Shown: in pieces, positions 1 through 6,346 of the stretch
Numbering within the stretch: position 1 is the stretch's first letter
Layout: every line of letters starts with the position of its first letter
DNA from: Sulfurospirillum sp964466465
GTDB lineage: Bacteria > Campylobacterota > Campylobacteria > Campylobacterales > Sulfurospirillaceae
DNA: 13,906 nucleotides
Assembly: GCA_964466465.1 (NCBI GenBank)
Contig: CAYXNJ010000057.1
Coordinates: forward strand, 1 to 13,906
Direction of reading: 5' to 3'
Program-made: the position numbers and the translations under genes
Notes under the pieces: model-generated
What the model saw: the letters and a program-made list of their open reading frames with translations, nothing else
The model's database searches: none
What the model was told of the DNA's origin: nothing

Positions 1-53
1 TTTTTAAGATTTGTGTGACAAAAAACTTTTTTAACAATTTATTCAAATAAGTC

Positions 54-82
54 TTGACAATAAAATATTTTTTGACTATAAT
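54..82 (+). promoter_or_regulatory. Consensus sigma70 promoter of the tRNA-Asn gene
   Basis: TTGACA at 54-59 and TATAAT at 77-82 are separated by exactly 17 bases, so both hexamers and the spacer match the sigma70 consensus perfectly. The predicted transcript start is near 89, about 14 bases before the mature tRNA 5' end, leaving a short leader for RNase P. Such strong promoters are typical of stable RNA genes. The -35 box here is unusually good for a campylobacterial promoter. Confidence 0.9.
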
Positions 83-102
83 TTCGACCTCATTCAAAGT
101 GT

Positions 103-177
<75 letters not shown>

Positions 178-242
178 CTCTTTTTTAATCCCCTAAAATT
201 CAACCTTTTAATCAAATAAGTTTCAAAAAAAGTAGCTAAATG

Positions 243-301
243 TGTCTAAATTTTCAACGATTTAACATTCATTTACAAATCGTTCATTTCTTGTTTAGAC
301 A
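243..301. repeat. Nested inverted repeat in the tRNA-Asn/dehydrogenase intergenic region
   Basis: Two perfect 8-bp inverted repeats are nested. The outer pair is TGTCTAAA (243-250) with TTTAGACA (294-301). The inner pair is AACGATTT (256-263) with AAATCGTT (277-284), with 13 bases between the inner arms. The flanks between outer and inner arms are unequal (5 and 9 bases). This could be a paired operator site or an imperfect RNA stem. It lies directly upstream of the -10 box proposed for the small RNA at 321-410, so a regulatory role there is possible. No protein family can be assigned to it. Confidence 0.5.
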
Positions 302-308
302 AAACGTT

Positions 309-314
309 TATACT
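309..314 (+). promoter_or_regulatory. Candidate -10 box for an intergenic small RNA
   Basis: TATACT matches TATAAT at 5 of 6 positions and is preceded by an AT-rich stretch. No convincing -35 hexamer is seen at the right distance, which is common in Campylobacterota. A start about 7 bases downstream (near 321) would give a transcript of about 90 bases ending at the terminator at 372-410. Confidence 0.35.
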
Positions 315-320
315 TTCATT

Positions 321-410
321 ACCAAGACAAAAACCTCCTTTTTGTGAATAATCAACCAATTTTTCATAGCCAACGCTCGAATTGCCCGATTCGAGCGTTT
401 CTTCATTTTT
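321..410 (+). ncRNA. Candidate small RNA with an anti-Shine-Dalgarno loop
   Basis: The predicted RNA has two hairpins. The first is ACAAAAA (327-333) paired with TTTTTGT (339-345), a perfect 7-bp stem whose whole loop is CCTCC (334-338). CCTCC is the core of the 16S rRNA anti-Shine-Dalgarno and could pair with GGAGG ribosome-binding sites. An unstructured linker of about 26 bases follows, and then a GC-rich 11-bp terminator hairpin (372-399) and T-rich tail. This is the layout of trans-acting sRNAs that expose a CU-rich loop, such as the cuckoo-type sRNAs of alphaproteobacteria. I know of no named homologue. The role is inference; the hairpins are visible directly. It could instead be leader or trailer RNA of a longer transcript. 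Confidence 0.45.
372..410 (+). terminator. Intrinsic terminator of the candidate sRNA (or tRNA read-through)
   Basis: AACGCTCGAAT (372-382) and ATTCGAGCGTT (389-399) form a perfect 11-bp stem with a 6-base loop, followed by the T-rich tail TTTCTTCATTTTT. It lies about 80 bases before the dehydrogenase gene. No protein gene ends just upstream on the plus strand, so it must terminate either the tRNA transcript or a separate small RNA. Confidence 0.7.
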
Positions 411-452
411 ATCTTCATGTTTATTTTTAACACAGTTACCATCCTCAACGAA

Positions 453-461
453 TGTTATAAT
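453..461 (+). promoter_or_regulatory. Extended -10 promoter for the dehydrogenase gene
   Basis: TGTTATAAT is a TGn-extended, perfect -10 box. No good -35 box is present at 17 bases. The predicted start is near 468, giving a leader of about 20 bases that contains the ribosome-binding site AAAGGA (477-482). Confidence 0.55.
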
Positions 462-487
462 GTCACAGATCGTTTCAAAGGAAATGT

Positions 488-1417
488 ATGCGTGTAGGAA
501 TCATCGGAGCGGGTGGTGTTGGTGTTGAATTAGTGAATTATCTTTTGACGCTTGGCAATATGAGTGAAATCATCTTGGTCAATCGCACCAAAGAGAAAGC
601 GTGGGCGGAAATCGAAGACTTTTCGTATGTTGCTTCTTTTACCTATGCTAGAAATACCCATTTGCACCATGGTGACTATGCTGATTGTAAGGGATGCGAT
701 GTCATCGTCATTACTGCTGGAGCGCAACTAAAGGGTAATCAAACGAGGGATGAACTTTTGCATGAAAATGCAACGCTTATCAAAAACATGGTCAAAGAGC
801 TGTATCAGCACGCGCCAAATGCCATTGTCTTGATGGTCACCAACCCTGTAGATGTTCTCACGCACATCGCTTACAAAGAAGGGCTTTACCCTCGTGAGAG
901 ACTCATTAGTGCGGGAACACTTGTCGATACGGCGCGTTTTATGAAAATCGTCAGTAAAAAAGTGGGGATTGACCCTAAAAATATTTATGGATTTGTGTTG
1001 GGTGAGCATGGCAAGGGAAGCACGATTCCTTGGAGTATTTGCAACATCTGCGGTTTGGATGTTGATACGTTTTGTGAACTCAATGGCTTGCCACAGCTTG
1101 ATAAAGTGCAAATCTATCACGATGTCATCAATGCTGGCTTTGAGATCTTTCACAAAAAAGGCAATACCAATCATAGCATTGCTGCAAGTGTGTTTCGCAT
1201 CGTCCGTGCAATCGCGAACAATGAACACTCGGTGCTTCCACTTGGTGTGTACTTAGATGGTGAGTATGAATTAAGCGATGTCGTGCTCAATGTTCCTGTG
1301 GTAGTAACGCGTCAAGGTGCGAGTAAAATCCTCAATTATAAGCTTTTACCCGAAGAGCTTGAAGCGTTACATGCAAGTGCAAAAGTGATGCAGAAGATGG
1401 CGAGAGAGGTCTTGTAA
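488..1417 (+). CDS. Lactate/malate dehydrogenase-family 2-hydroxyacid dehydrogenase
   Basis: A 309-residue cytoplasmic NAD(P)-dependent oxidoreductase of the LDH/MDH fold, full length for the family. Visible motifs are GAGGVG (7-12, Rossmann loop), TNP (118-120), the DTAR motif (Asp147, Arg150, substrate carboxylate binding) and GEHG with catalytic His174. Arg87 corresponds to the mobile-loop Arg109 of LDH. The overall motif spelling is LDH-like. At the discriminating position (Gln102 in LDH, Arg in MDH), however, an ungapped motif alignment gives Leu81. The acidic residue normally ending the second beta strand is replaced by Asn32-Arg33-Thr34, which resembles NADP-binding sites. Substrate and cofactor are therefore uncertain. 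A C. jejuni protein of this type annotated as Ldh (Cj1167) was, as I recall, reported to lack LDH activity. AAAGGA (477-482) sits 5 bases before the ATG at 488; the overlapping ATG at 484 is out of frame. The stop lies 2 bases from that of the convergent next gene. Confidence 0.88.
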   Translation: MRVGIIGAGGVGVELVNYLLTLGNMSEIILVNRTKEKAWAEIEDFSYVASFTYARNTHLHHGDYADCKGCDVIVITAGAQLKGNQTRDELLHENATLIKNMVKELYQHAPNAIVLMVTNPVDVLTHIAYKEGLYPRERLISAGTLVDTARFMKIVSKKVGIDPKNIYGFVLGEHGKGSTIPWSICNICGLDVDTFCELNGLPQLDKVQIYHDVINAGFEIFHKKGNTNHSIAASVFRIVRAIANNEHSVLPLGVYLDGEYELSDVVLNVPVVVTRQGASKILNYKLLPEELEALHASAKVMQKMAREVL

Positions 1418-1434
1418 GACTACAAGCCTATCTC
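1402..1434. terminator. Hairpin spanning both stop codons of a convergent pair
   Basis: CTTGTA (1411-1416) pairs with TACAAG (1421-1426) around loop AGAC. The stem continues outward with one bulged T and one mismatch through GAGAGAGG (1402-1409) and CCTATCTC (1427-1434). It includes the stop codons of both the dehydrogenase and the repeat protein. No strong T run follows on either strand, so its efficiency as a two-way terminator is doubtful. Confidence 0.35.
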
Positions 1435-1983
1435 TTTGAGTTGTGCTTCACTCATAGCTGTTTTTTTGCCTTTTTCATCGTACTGGAAGCCACTAAGAGG
1501 TGTGCTTTGTTTAAAGACAATTTCATTGGCGATTTTTCCAGACTCATAATAGAGTTTTGAGATGCCCTCTGCTTTGTTTTCTTTAAAAGGTGTTTCACTT
1601 TGCAGTTTGCCAGATGGGTAGTAAATCTTTGCGATACCTTCGGCTTTGTCGTTGATGAAAGGGGTCTCGCTTTGTACTTTACCCGACTTAAAGTAACTCT
1701 TTCTTAAGCCCTCAACAACATCATTTTTAAACGGTGTTTCGCCTTGAACTTCGCCTGTTTCATAGTATGTTTTTCCAAGCCCTTCACGTTTTCCCTCTTT
1801 AAACGGTGTTTCACCACGCAGTCTGCCTGAGTCATAGTAAAACTTTCCCGTACCATTAGCAAGAGCGTGTGTTTTTACTTCAATGAGAACGCCATCGTGT
1901 CTCTCTTCCAAATCACCGTATTCATAAACTTTATCAGCGCTATAGAGGGTTAAGCTCAAAAGGAACAGCATCACAAATTTCAT
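1420..1983 (-). CDS. Secreted 24-residue-repeat protein (YwqK/MORN-variant type)
   Basis: A 187-residue protein. It starts with a short basic end and a hydrophobic stretch of about 12 residues ending near Ser15-Ala16, a likely Sec signal peptide, so it is probably periplasmic or outer-membrane associated. Residues 44-163 are five tandem repeats of exactly 24 residues with the pattern G-x-x-K-x-Y-Y-x-S-G then E-T-P-F-K then E. This is the MORN-variant pattern found in proteins often named YwqK-family antitoxin, a name that says little about function here. The start is set by AAGGA (1993-1997), 9 bases from the ATG at 1983. An in-frame TTG at 1992 abuts that site and is unlikely. The gene lies 48 bases after the phosphoketolase gene in the same direction with no clear terminator between, so co-transcription is possible. 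No toxin partner is visible. The molecular role is unknown. Confidence 0.8.
   Translation of the reverse strand: MKFVMLFLLSLTLYSADKVYEYGDLEERHDGVLIEVKTHALANGTGKFYYDSGRLRGETPFKEGKREGLGKTYYETGEVQGETPFKNDVVEGLRKSYFKSGKVQSETPFINDKAEGIAKIYYPSGKLQSETPFKENKAEGISKLYYESGKIANEIVFKQSTPLSGFQYDEKGKKTAMSEAQLKEIGL
1495..1854 (-). repeat. Five tandem 72-bp coding repeats
   Basis: The DNA encoding residues 44-163 of the repeat protein is five in-register 72-bp units (360 bp). Four contain the E-T-P-F codon block at the same offset; the fifth has diverged to E-I-V-F. Synonymous differences between units show that they are not recent exact duplications. Confidence 0.75.
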
Positions 1984-2031
1984 TTTTTTCAATCCTTACT
2001 CTAAATTTTCGCGAATAGTAGCATATTAGAT

Positions 2032-4389
2032 TTAACAGTTCCACTTCCACTCGCGAATTTCGGGCATATCTTGCCCGTATGTTTCGATATAAGTTTTATG
2101 CTCTGCACGTTTGGAGCACATTTTTTGTTTAATTGACTCCGCAAAAGCCTGCATTTTAGGTACGCGATCCATCACGTCCATGACGAGGTGAAACCTGTCC
2201 ATATCGTTGAGGACGACCATATCAAATGGCGTTGTGGTCGTTCCCTCTTCTTTGTAGCCTCGCACGTGCAAATGCTCATGGTTAGCCCTTCGGTACGCCA
2301 AACGGTGAATCAACCACGGATAACCATGATACGCAAAGATAACAGGCACATCTTTAGGAAAGAGGGCATTAAACGCTTCATGGCTGAGTCCGTGCGGATG
2401 CTCTTCGCTTGGTTGGAGTTTCATAAGATCAACAACGTTAATAAAGCGGATTTTGAGTTCTGGCACAAGATCTCGCAAAATGCTCACCGCCGCCAAACTC
2501 TCTAATGTTGGAACATCGCCACAACACGCCAGAATAACATCAGGTTCACCCTCATCGTTGCTTGCCCACTCCCAAATGCCAACACCTTTTTCGCAGTGTA
2601 CTATCGCTTCTTCCATGCTGAGCCACTGCGCTTCAGGCTGTTTACCTGCCACGATGACATTGATAGAGTCACGACTTTTAAGACAGCGCTCTCCCACCCA
2701 TAAAAGTGTGTTGGCATCGGGTGGAAAATAGACATTGACGATGTGCGCTTTTTTGTTCACCACCACGTCGATAAATCCAGGGTCTTGGTGTGAAAAGCCG
2801 TTGTGGTCTTGTCTCCAAACGTGTGATGTCAAAAGATAGTTCAAAGAAGCGATGGGCTTTCGCCACGGGATTTCACGGCTGGTCACTTTGAGCCATTTCG
2901 CGTGTTGGTTAAACATGGAGTCGATGATGTGGATGAACGCCTCATAACACGAGAAAAAGCCATGACGTCCCGTGAGTAGGTAGCCCTCTAACCAGCCTTG
3001 GCAGGTGTGTTCGGAGAGGATTTCCATGACACGCCCATCTTGGGCTAAGTGGTCATCAAAGTCGTAATGTTCTGCCATCCAGACGCGATTGGTCACTTCA
3101 AAGAGTGCCGCAAGTCGGTTGGACGCAGTCTCATCGGGACCAAAGACACGAAAGTTGTGCATATTGGCACGCATGACATCGCGAAGGTAAACCCCTAAAA
3201 CACGAGTCGATTCGGCGATGGTTTGCCCATGTTCTTTGACGTCAACTGCATAGCTTTTAAAATCAGGCAAGTTCAGAGGTTTAAGAAGTGCACCACCATT
3301 GGTGTGAGGGTTGGCTCCCATGCGTTTTTCACCTTTGGGTGCAAGAGAAGCGAGCTCTGGGAGGAGTCTGCCCTGCGCATCAAAAAGCTCTTCAGGTTTG
3401 TAGCTTTTCATCCAGTTTTCAAGAATGGTGATGTGCTCTGGTTTTTTATCGAGCTCAGAAATGGGCACTTGATGAGAGCGCCAGTGTCCTTCGGTTTTGA
3501 GTCCATCGACTTCTTTGGGTCCCGTCCAGCCTTTAGGGCTTCTAAGGATAATCATCGGCCAGCGAGGGCGCGTAGTGTTGTTTTTTGTTCGGGCTTCATG
3601 CCAAATGGTTTTAATTTTGGAGACGATAACATCCATCGTCTCTGCCATCTTTTGGTGCATAGATTCAGGCTCGTTGCCTTCGACAAAGTAAGGCTCATAG
3701 CCGTAACCGATGAAAAGTTTTTCAAGCTCATCGTGGGAGATGCGAGAAAGCACCGTTGGATTGGCGATCTTGTAGCCGTTGAGATGGAGAATGGGAAGGA
3801 CGGCACCATCGCGTTTGGGGTCTAAAAATTTATTGGAGTGCCATGCGGTTGCTAATGGTCCCGTTTCAGCCTCGCCATCGCCTACGACACAACACGCGAT
3901 AAGCTCAGGGTTGTCCAACACCGCACCATAGGCGTGAGAAACCGCGTAGCCCAGTTCTCCACCTTCATGGATAGAGCCAGGGGTCTCAGGCGCGGCGTGG
4001 CTTGGAATGCCTCCTGGAAAGGAAAATTGTTTAAAAAGTTTTTGAAGTCCTTTTTCATCTTGGGATATGTCGGGGTAAACTTCGCTATACGTCCCCTCCA
4101 AGTAGGTATTTGCCACTACCGCAGGACCACCATGTCCAGGACCAGCGATAAACAGCATGTTAAGGTCATCTTTTGTGATGACACGGTTCATATGGGCATA
4201 GATGAAATTAAGCCCTGGTGTTGTGCCCCAATGCCCTAAAAGACGAGGTTTTATATGCTCTAGGCTCAATGGTTTTTTTAAAAGAGGGTTGTCTAGTAGG
4301 TATATTTGCCCCACGGAGAGGTAGTTGGCTGCACGCCAATACGCATTGATGCGCTCTAATTCAGATGATAAAAGTGGTTCGTGTCTCAT
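2032..4389 (-). CDS. xfp: Xylulose-5-phosphate/fructose-6-phosphate phosphoketolase
   Basis: A 785-residue thiamine-diphosphate enzyme, full length for XFP (about 790). It cleaves xylulose 5-phosphate with phosphate to acetyl phosphate and glyceraldehyde 3-phosphate; many members also use fructose 6-phosphate. Characteristic blocks in order are GHWGT (near 52-56), GPGHGGP (near 83-89), a PSHAAPETPG-SIHEGGELG block with the family's conserved histidines (about 130-147) and the ThDP/Mg motif GDGEAETGP (about 170-178) ending at an Asn near 204. The middle and C-terminal domains are intact, with no frameshift. GGAGG (4395-4399) lies 5 bases before the ATG at 4389; the in-frame TTG at 4399-4401 overlaps that site and cannot be the start. 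The gene is divergent from the dimethylargininase gene. No acetate kinase gene is present in the window. The product would feed acetyl phosphate to acetate kinase/phosphotransacetylase elsewhere in the cell. Confidence 0.96.
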   Translation of the reverse strand: MRHEPLLSSELERINAYWRAANYLSVGQIYLLDNPLLKKPLSLEHIKPRLLGHWGTTPGLNFIYAHMNRVITKDDLNMLFIAGPGHGGPAVVANTYLEGTYSEVYPDISQDEKGLQKLFKQFSFPGGIPSHAAPETPGSIHEGGELGYAVSHAYGAVLDNPELIACCVVGDGEAETGPLATAWHSNKFLDPKRDGAVLPILHLNGYKIANPTVLSRISHDELEKLFIGYGYEPYFVEGNEPESMHQKMAETMDVIVSKIKTIWHEARTKNNTTRPRWPMIILRSPKGWTGPKEVDGLKTEGHWRSHQVPISELDKKPEHITILENWMKSYKPEELFDAQGRLLPELASLAPKGEKRMGANPHTNGGALLKPLNLPDFKSYAVDVKEHGQTIAESTRVLGVYLRDVMRANMHNFRVFGPDETASNRLAALFEVTNRVWMAEHYDFDDHLAQDGRVMEILSEHTCQGWLEGYLLTGRHGFFSCYEAFIHIIDSMFNQHAKWLKVTSREIPWRKPIASLNYLLTSHVWRQDHNGFSHQDPGFIDVVVNKKAHIVNVYFPPDANTLLWVGERCLKSRDSINVIVAGKQPEAQWLSMEEAIVHCEKGVGIWEWASNDEGEPDVILACCGDVPTLESLAAVSILRDLVPELKIRFINVVDLMKLQPSEEHPHGLSHEAFNALFPKDVPVIFAYHGYPWLIHRLAYRRANHEHLHVRGYKEEGTTTTPFDMVVLNDMDRFHLVMDVMDRVPKMQAFAESIKQKMCSKRAEHKTYIETYGQDMPEIREWKWNC

Positions 4390-4458
4390 GGTATCCTCCA
4401 ACGAAGATGAGTCGTAAAGTTATGCTACTTCAATTTTACTTAAAGCACATTGGGGTTG

Positions 4459-4467
4459 TGTTATGAT
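4459..4467 (+). promoter_or_regulatory. Extended -10 promoter of the dimethylargininase gene
   Basis: TGTTATGAT is a TGn-extended -10 box (TATGAT, 5 of 6). The -35 region is poor. The start would be near 4474, with the ribosome-binding site TGAGGA at 4487-4492. I could not settle on a promoter for the divergent phosphoketolase gene in the same gap of about 110 bases. Confidence 0.45.
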
Positions 4468-4498
4468 GGTATTTTTATTTTACGTATGAGGATTTTTG

Positions 4499-5269
4499 AT
4501 GCTTTTAGCCATAACCCATCTGCCTTCACCAGCGCTTCAACACTGCGAACTAACTTTTTTAGAGAGTGAGCCTATTTCCATAGAAACTGCCAATTTTCAA
4601 CATCAAGCGTATCGCGCGATGTTAGAGCGTTGTGGGGCTAAAGTGATTGTTTTGGATGAAAATTTAACATGCCCCGATAGTGTTTTTGTGGAAGATCCCA
4701 TCATCGTGTTTGATGAGGTTGCCGTGCTTACTTCTATGGGCGTAGAATCTCGTAGAGCTGAGAGCAATGCGATGGCAAAAGTCTTTTCACAGTACCGTAA
4801 AGTTGAGCGCATTACTTTGCCAGCCAAAATTGAGGGTGGTGATGTACTTAAAGTAGGCAAAAAAATCTTTGTAGGTGAATCAGCGCGTACCAATAAAGAG
4901 GGCATTGAAGCTTTAGAAAACATCATAAAGCCATTTGGCTATGAGGTCATCGCCGTGAAAGTTACGGGATGTTTACACCTCAAAACAGGCGCTACCGCAC
5001 TGGATGATCACACGATTTTTATCAATTCAAACTGGGTGGATGCCAAAGCGTTTCAGGGATTTTCAAAAGTTGAAGCACTCAGTGATGAACCTTTTGGTGC
5101 AAATGTCCTTAAAATCGGCGATACACTGTGTATGAATGAGGCATTTCCTAAAAGTATAGCACTGGTAAAGTCTTTGGGCTATAAAGTCGATTCATGTAAC
5201 ATCAGCGAATTTGTCAAAGCCGAAGCAGGGCTTACGTGCATGAGTGTGCCGTTTAACGTTAACGATTAA
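4499..5269 (+). CDS. Dimethylargininase-type hydrolase (DDAH family)
   Basis: A 256-residue cytoplasmic protein of the pentein (guanidino-modifying enzyme) fold, the size of bacterial DDAH. The family hydrolyses N-omega-methylated arginines to citrulline and methylamines through a covalent thiouronium intermediate. Visible residues are a VEDP motif near Asp66, SRRAE near 84-88, EGGD (112-115), catalytic-type His160 in GCLHLKT and the nucleophile Cys247 in GLTCMSVPF close to the C-terminus. This catalytic set is complete. Substrate cannot be fixed from sequence; other arginine-like substrates are possible. TGAGGA (4487-4492) is 6 bases from the ATG at 4499; a TTG directly before it is less likely. 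The gene stands alone on its strand, divergent from xfp. Its TAA interlocks with the stop of the next, convergent gene over 4 bases (TTAA, 5266-5269). Confidence 0.85.
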   Translation: MLLAITHLPSPALQHCELTFLESEPISIETANFQHQAYRAMLERCGAKVIVLDENLTCPDSVFVEDPIIVFDEVAVLTSMGVESRRAESNAMAKVFSQYRKVERITLPAKIEGGDVLKVGKKIFVGESARTNKEGIEALENIIKPFGYEVIAVKVTGCLHLKTGATALDDHTIFINSNWVDAKAFQGFSKVEALSDEPFGANVLKIGDTLCMNEAFPKSIALVKSLGYKVDSCNISEFVKAEAGLTCMSVPFNVND

Positions 5270-5655
5270 AACGCCATTAACTCATTGGCGACTTCGATGA
5301 GATTGCCATCGGGGTCGCGAAAATAGACAGAGAGCAAGTCAGTTCTTGCGCCTGTTCGTTTTACAGGACCTTCAAGGCATGTCACACCACACTGGTGCAG
5401 ATGTTCTAAGAATTGTTCGATGGGCAGTTGCGTAATCAAGCATAAATCGGCTGAGCCTGCCATTGGGTGTGTGGCTTTGGGTTCAAATTCATGTCCCACT
5501 TCGTGCAAATTGATTTTACTGTGCCCAAATTTGAGGGCTTTTCGATCTTTAAAGGTGATCTCTTTCATCTGTAAAACAGTGGTGTAAAAAGCACAACTTT
5601 GCTCAATGCTCGCAACCGTTAAAACAAAATGGTCTAAGTGTGTAATGAGTGACAT
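5266..5655 (-). CDS. VOC-superfamily (glyoxalase/bleomycin-resistance fold) protein
   Basis: A 129-residue single-domain protein with two beta-alpha-beta-beta-beta modules, as in the vicinal-oxygen-chelate superfamily. The typical first metal ligand appears as His9 in LDHF. The second module ends with the family signature F-R-D-P-D-G-N-L-I-E-V, with Glu121 as the probable C-terminal metal ligand. Possible activities include glyoxalase, dioxygenase or fosfomycin/bleomycin-type resistance; the sequence does not choose between them. AAGGA (5662-5666) is 6 bases before the ATG. It lies downstream of the DJ-1/PfpI gene in the same direction, but a good terminator hairpin lies between them, so transcription is by read-through or from an unseen local promoter. 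Confidence 0.85.
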   Translation of the reverse strand: MSLITHLDHFVLTVASIEQSCAFYTTVLQMKEITFKDRKALKFGHSKINLHEVGHEFEPKATHPMAGSADLCLITQLPIEQFLEHLHQCGVTCLEGPVKRTGARTDLLSVYFRDPDGNLIEVANELMAF

Positions 5656-5670
5656 GAAAATTCCTTAGAA

Positions 5671-5696
5671 AACGAGGAGAAACTGTACTCCTCGTT
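5671..5696 (-). terminator. Intrinsic terminator after the DJ-1/PfpI gene
   Basis: AACGAGGAG (5671-5679) and CTCCTCGTT (5688-5696) form a perfect 9-bp stem with an 8-base loop. Read on the minus strand the stem runs into TTTTCT. It sits 12 bases downstream of the DJ-1/PfpI stop and 15 bases before the VOC start, overlapping the VOC leader. It could therefore also act as a leader attenuator. Confidence 0.6.
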
Positions 5697-5708
5697 GTAG
5701 ATGACGTT

Positions 5709-6287
5709 TTACAGCGTGATTTTAGTTCCTAAAACCCCTAAAAATTTAGCAATCCACTGAGGATGAGCAGGCCATGCGGGTGCGGTGACAAGGTTGCCAT
5801 CCACCGCAGCTTCGGTCACTTCGATGGCTTTGTAGGTTCCGCCTGCTTTGGTGACTTCAGGCGCACACGCTGGATATGCAGAACAGCTTTTACCACCCAA
5901 AACATCGGCTGCGGCTAGAAGTTGTGCACCATGGCAAATCGCAGCGATGGGTTTGTTCTCTTTTGCAAAATGGCGTACCATCTCTAAGACTTTTTCATTG
6001 AGTCTGAGGTACTCAGGAGCGCGACCACCAGGAACCACGAGTGCGTCAAACACTTCGGCTTTGATGGCATCAAAGGTGCCATTGAGTGTAAAATTGTGAC
6101 CTGGTTTTTCACTGTAGGTTTGGTCTCCCTCAAAGTCATGTACCGCCGTTCGGATAAACTCACCTGCTTTTTTGTTGGGGCAGACTGCAGTTACTGTGTG
6201 TCCAACAGCAGCCAGTGCTTGAAAAGGAACCATAATCTCATAATCTTCTACATAATCGCCAACGATAAACAGAATCTTTTTTGCCAT
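5709..6287 (-). CDS. DJ-1/PfpI-family protein (class I glutamine amidotransferase-like)
   Basis: A 192-residue cytoplasmic protein, full length for the family. The N-terminal strand and acidic loop (residues 5-17) carry Glu14 and Glu17 in EDYE, where the family places the conserved glutamate. The oxyanion region PGGRAPEYLR (87-96) and the nucleophile elbow AICHGAQLL with Cys118 and His119 are intact. Family members include glyoxalase III-type enzymes, deglycase/chaperone DJ-1 proteins and intracellular proteases; sequence alone does not decide. The neighbouring VOC gene hints at carbonyl detoxification, which is inference. AAGGAGA (6292-6298) lies 4 bases before the ATG. Confidence 0.9.
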   Translation of the reverse strand: MAKKILFIVGDYVEDYEIMVPFQALAAVGHTVTAVCPNKKAGEFIRTAVHDFEGDQTYSEKPGHNFTLNGTFDAIKAEVFDALVVPGGRAPEYLRLNEKVLEMVRHFAKENKPIAAICHGAQLLAAADVLGGKSCSAYPACAPEVTKAGGTYKAIEVTEAAVDGNLVTAPAWPAHPQWIAKFLGVLGTKITL

Positions 6288-6318
6288 AATGTCTCCTTGT
6301 GAAATGGTAATATATTTG

Positions 6319-6324
6319 ATTATA
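6319..6324 (-). promoter_or_regulatory. Candidate -10 box for the DJ-1/PfpI gene
   Basis: TATAAT on the minus strand matches the -10 consensus perfectly, about 32 bases before the ATG. The -35 position is weak. The gap after the cytochrome-like gene shows no terminator hairpin, so read-through from the upstream phosphatase operon is also possible. Confidence 0.45.
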
Positions 6325-6346
6325 ACGCTATTTGATTACAACTCTC

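Noticed and set aside
302..309. The palindrome AAACGTTT next to the -10 box at 309-314
   Set aside because: It is too short and AT-rich to separate from chance.
240..347. A 35-codon plus-strand open frame (ATG at 240) covering the nested inverted repeat
   Set aside because: It has no Shine-Dalgarno sequence and no recognisable protein features, and it is better explained by the inverted repeats and hairpin in the same bases.
728..1228. A 166-codon minus-strand open frame opposite the dehydrogenase
   Set aside because: It overlaps the conserved catalytic core of the dehydrogenase on the opposite strand and has no recognisable protein features of its own.
1420..1983. The repeat protein as the antitoxin of a toxin-antitoxin pair
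   Set aside because: The YwqK label is inherited from repeat similarity; the protein has a signal peptide and no toxin gene lies beside it.
3223..3825. A 200-codon plus-strand open frame inside the phosphoketolase gene
   Set aside because: It is antisense to strongly conserved phosphoketolase sequence, lacks a family resemblance and is a codon-bias shadow.
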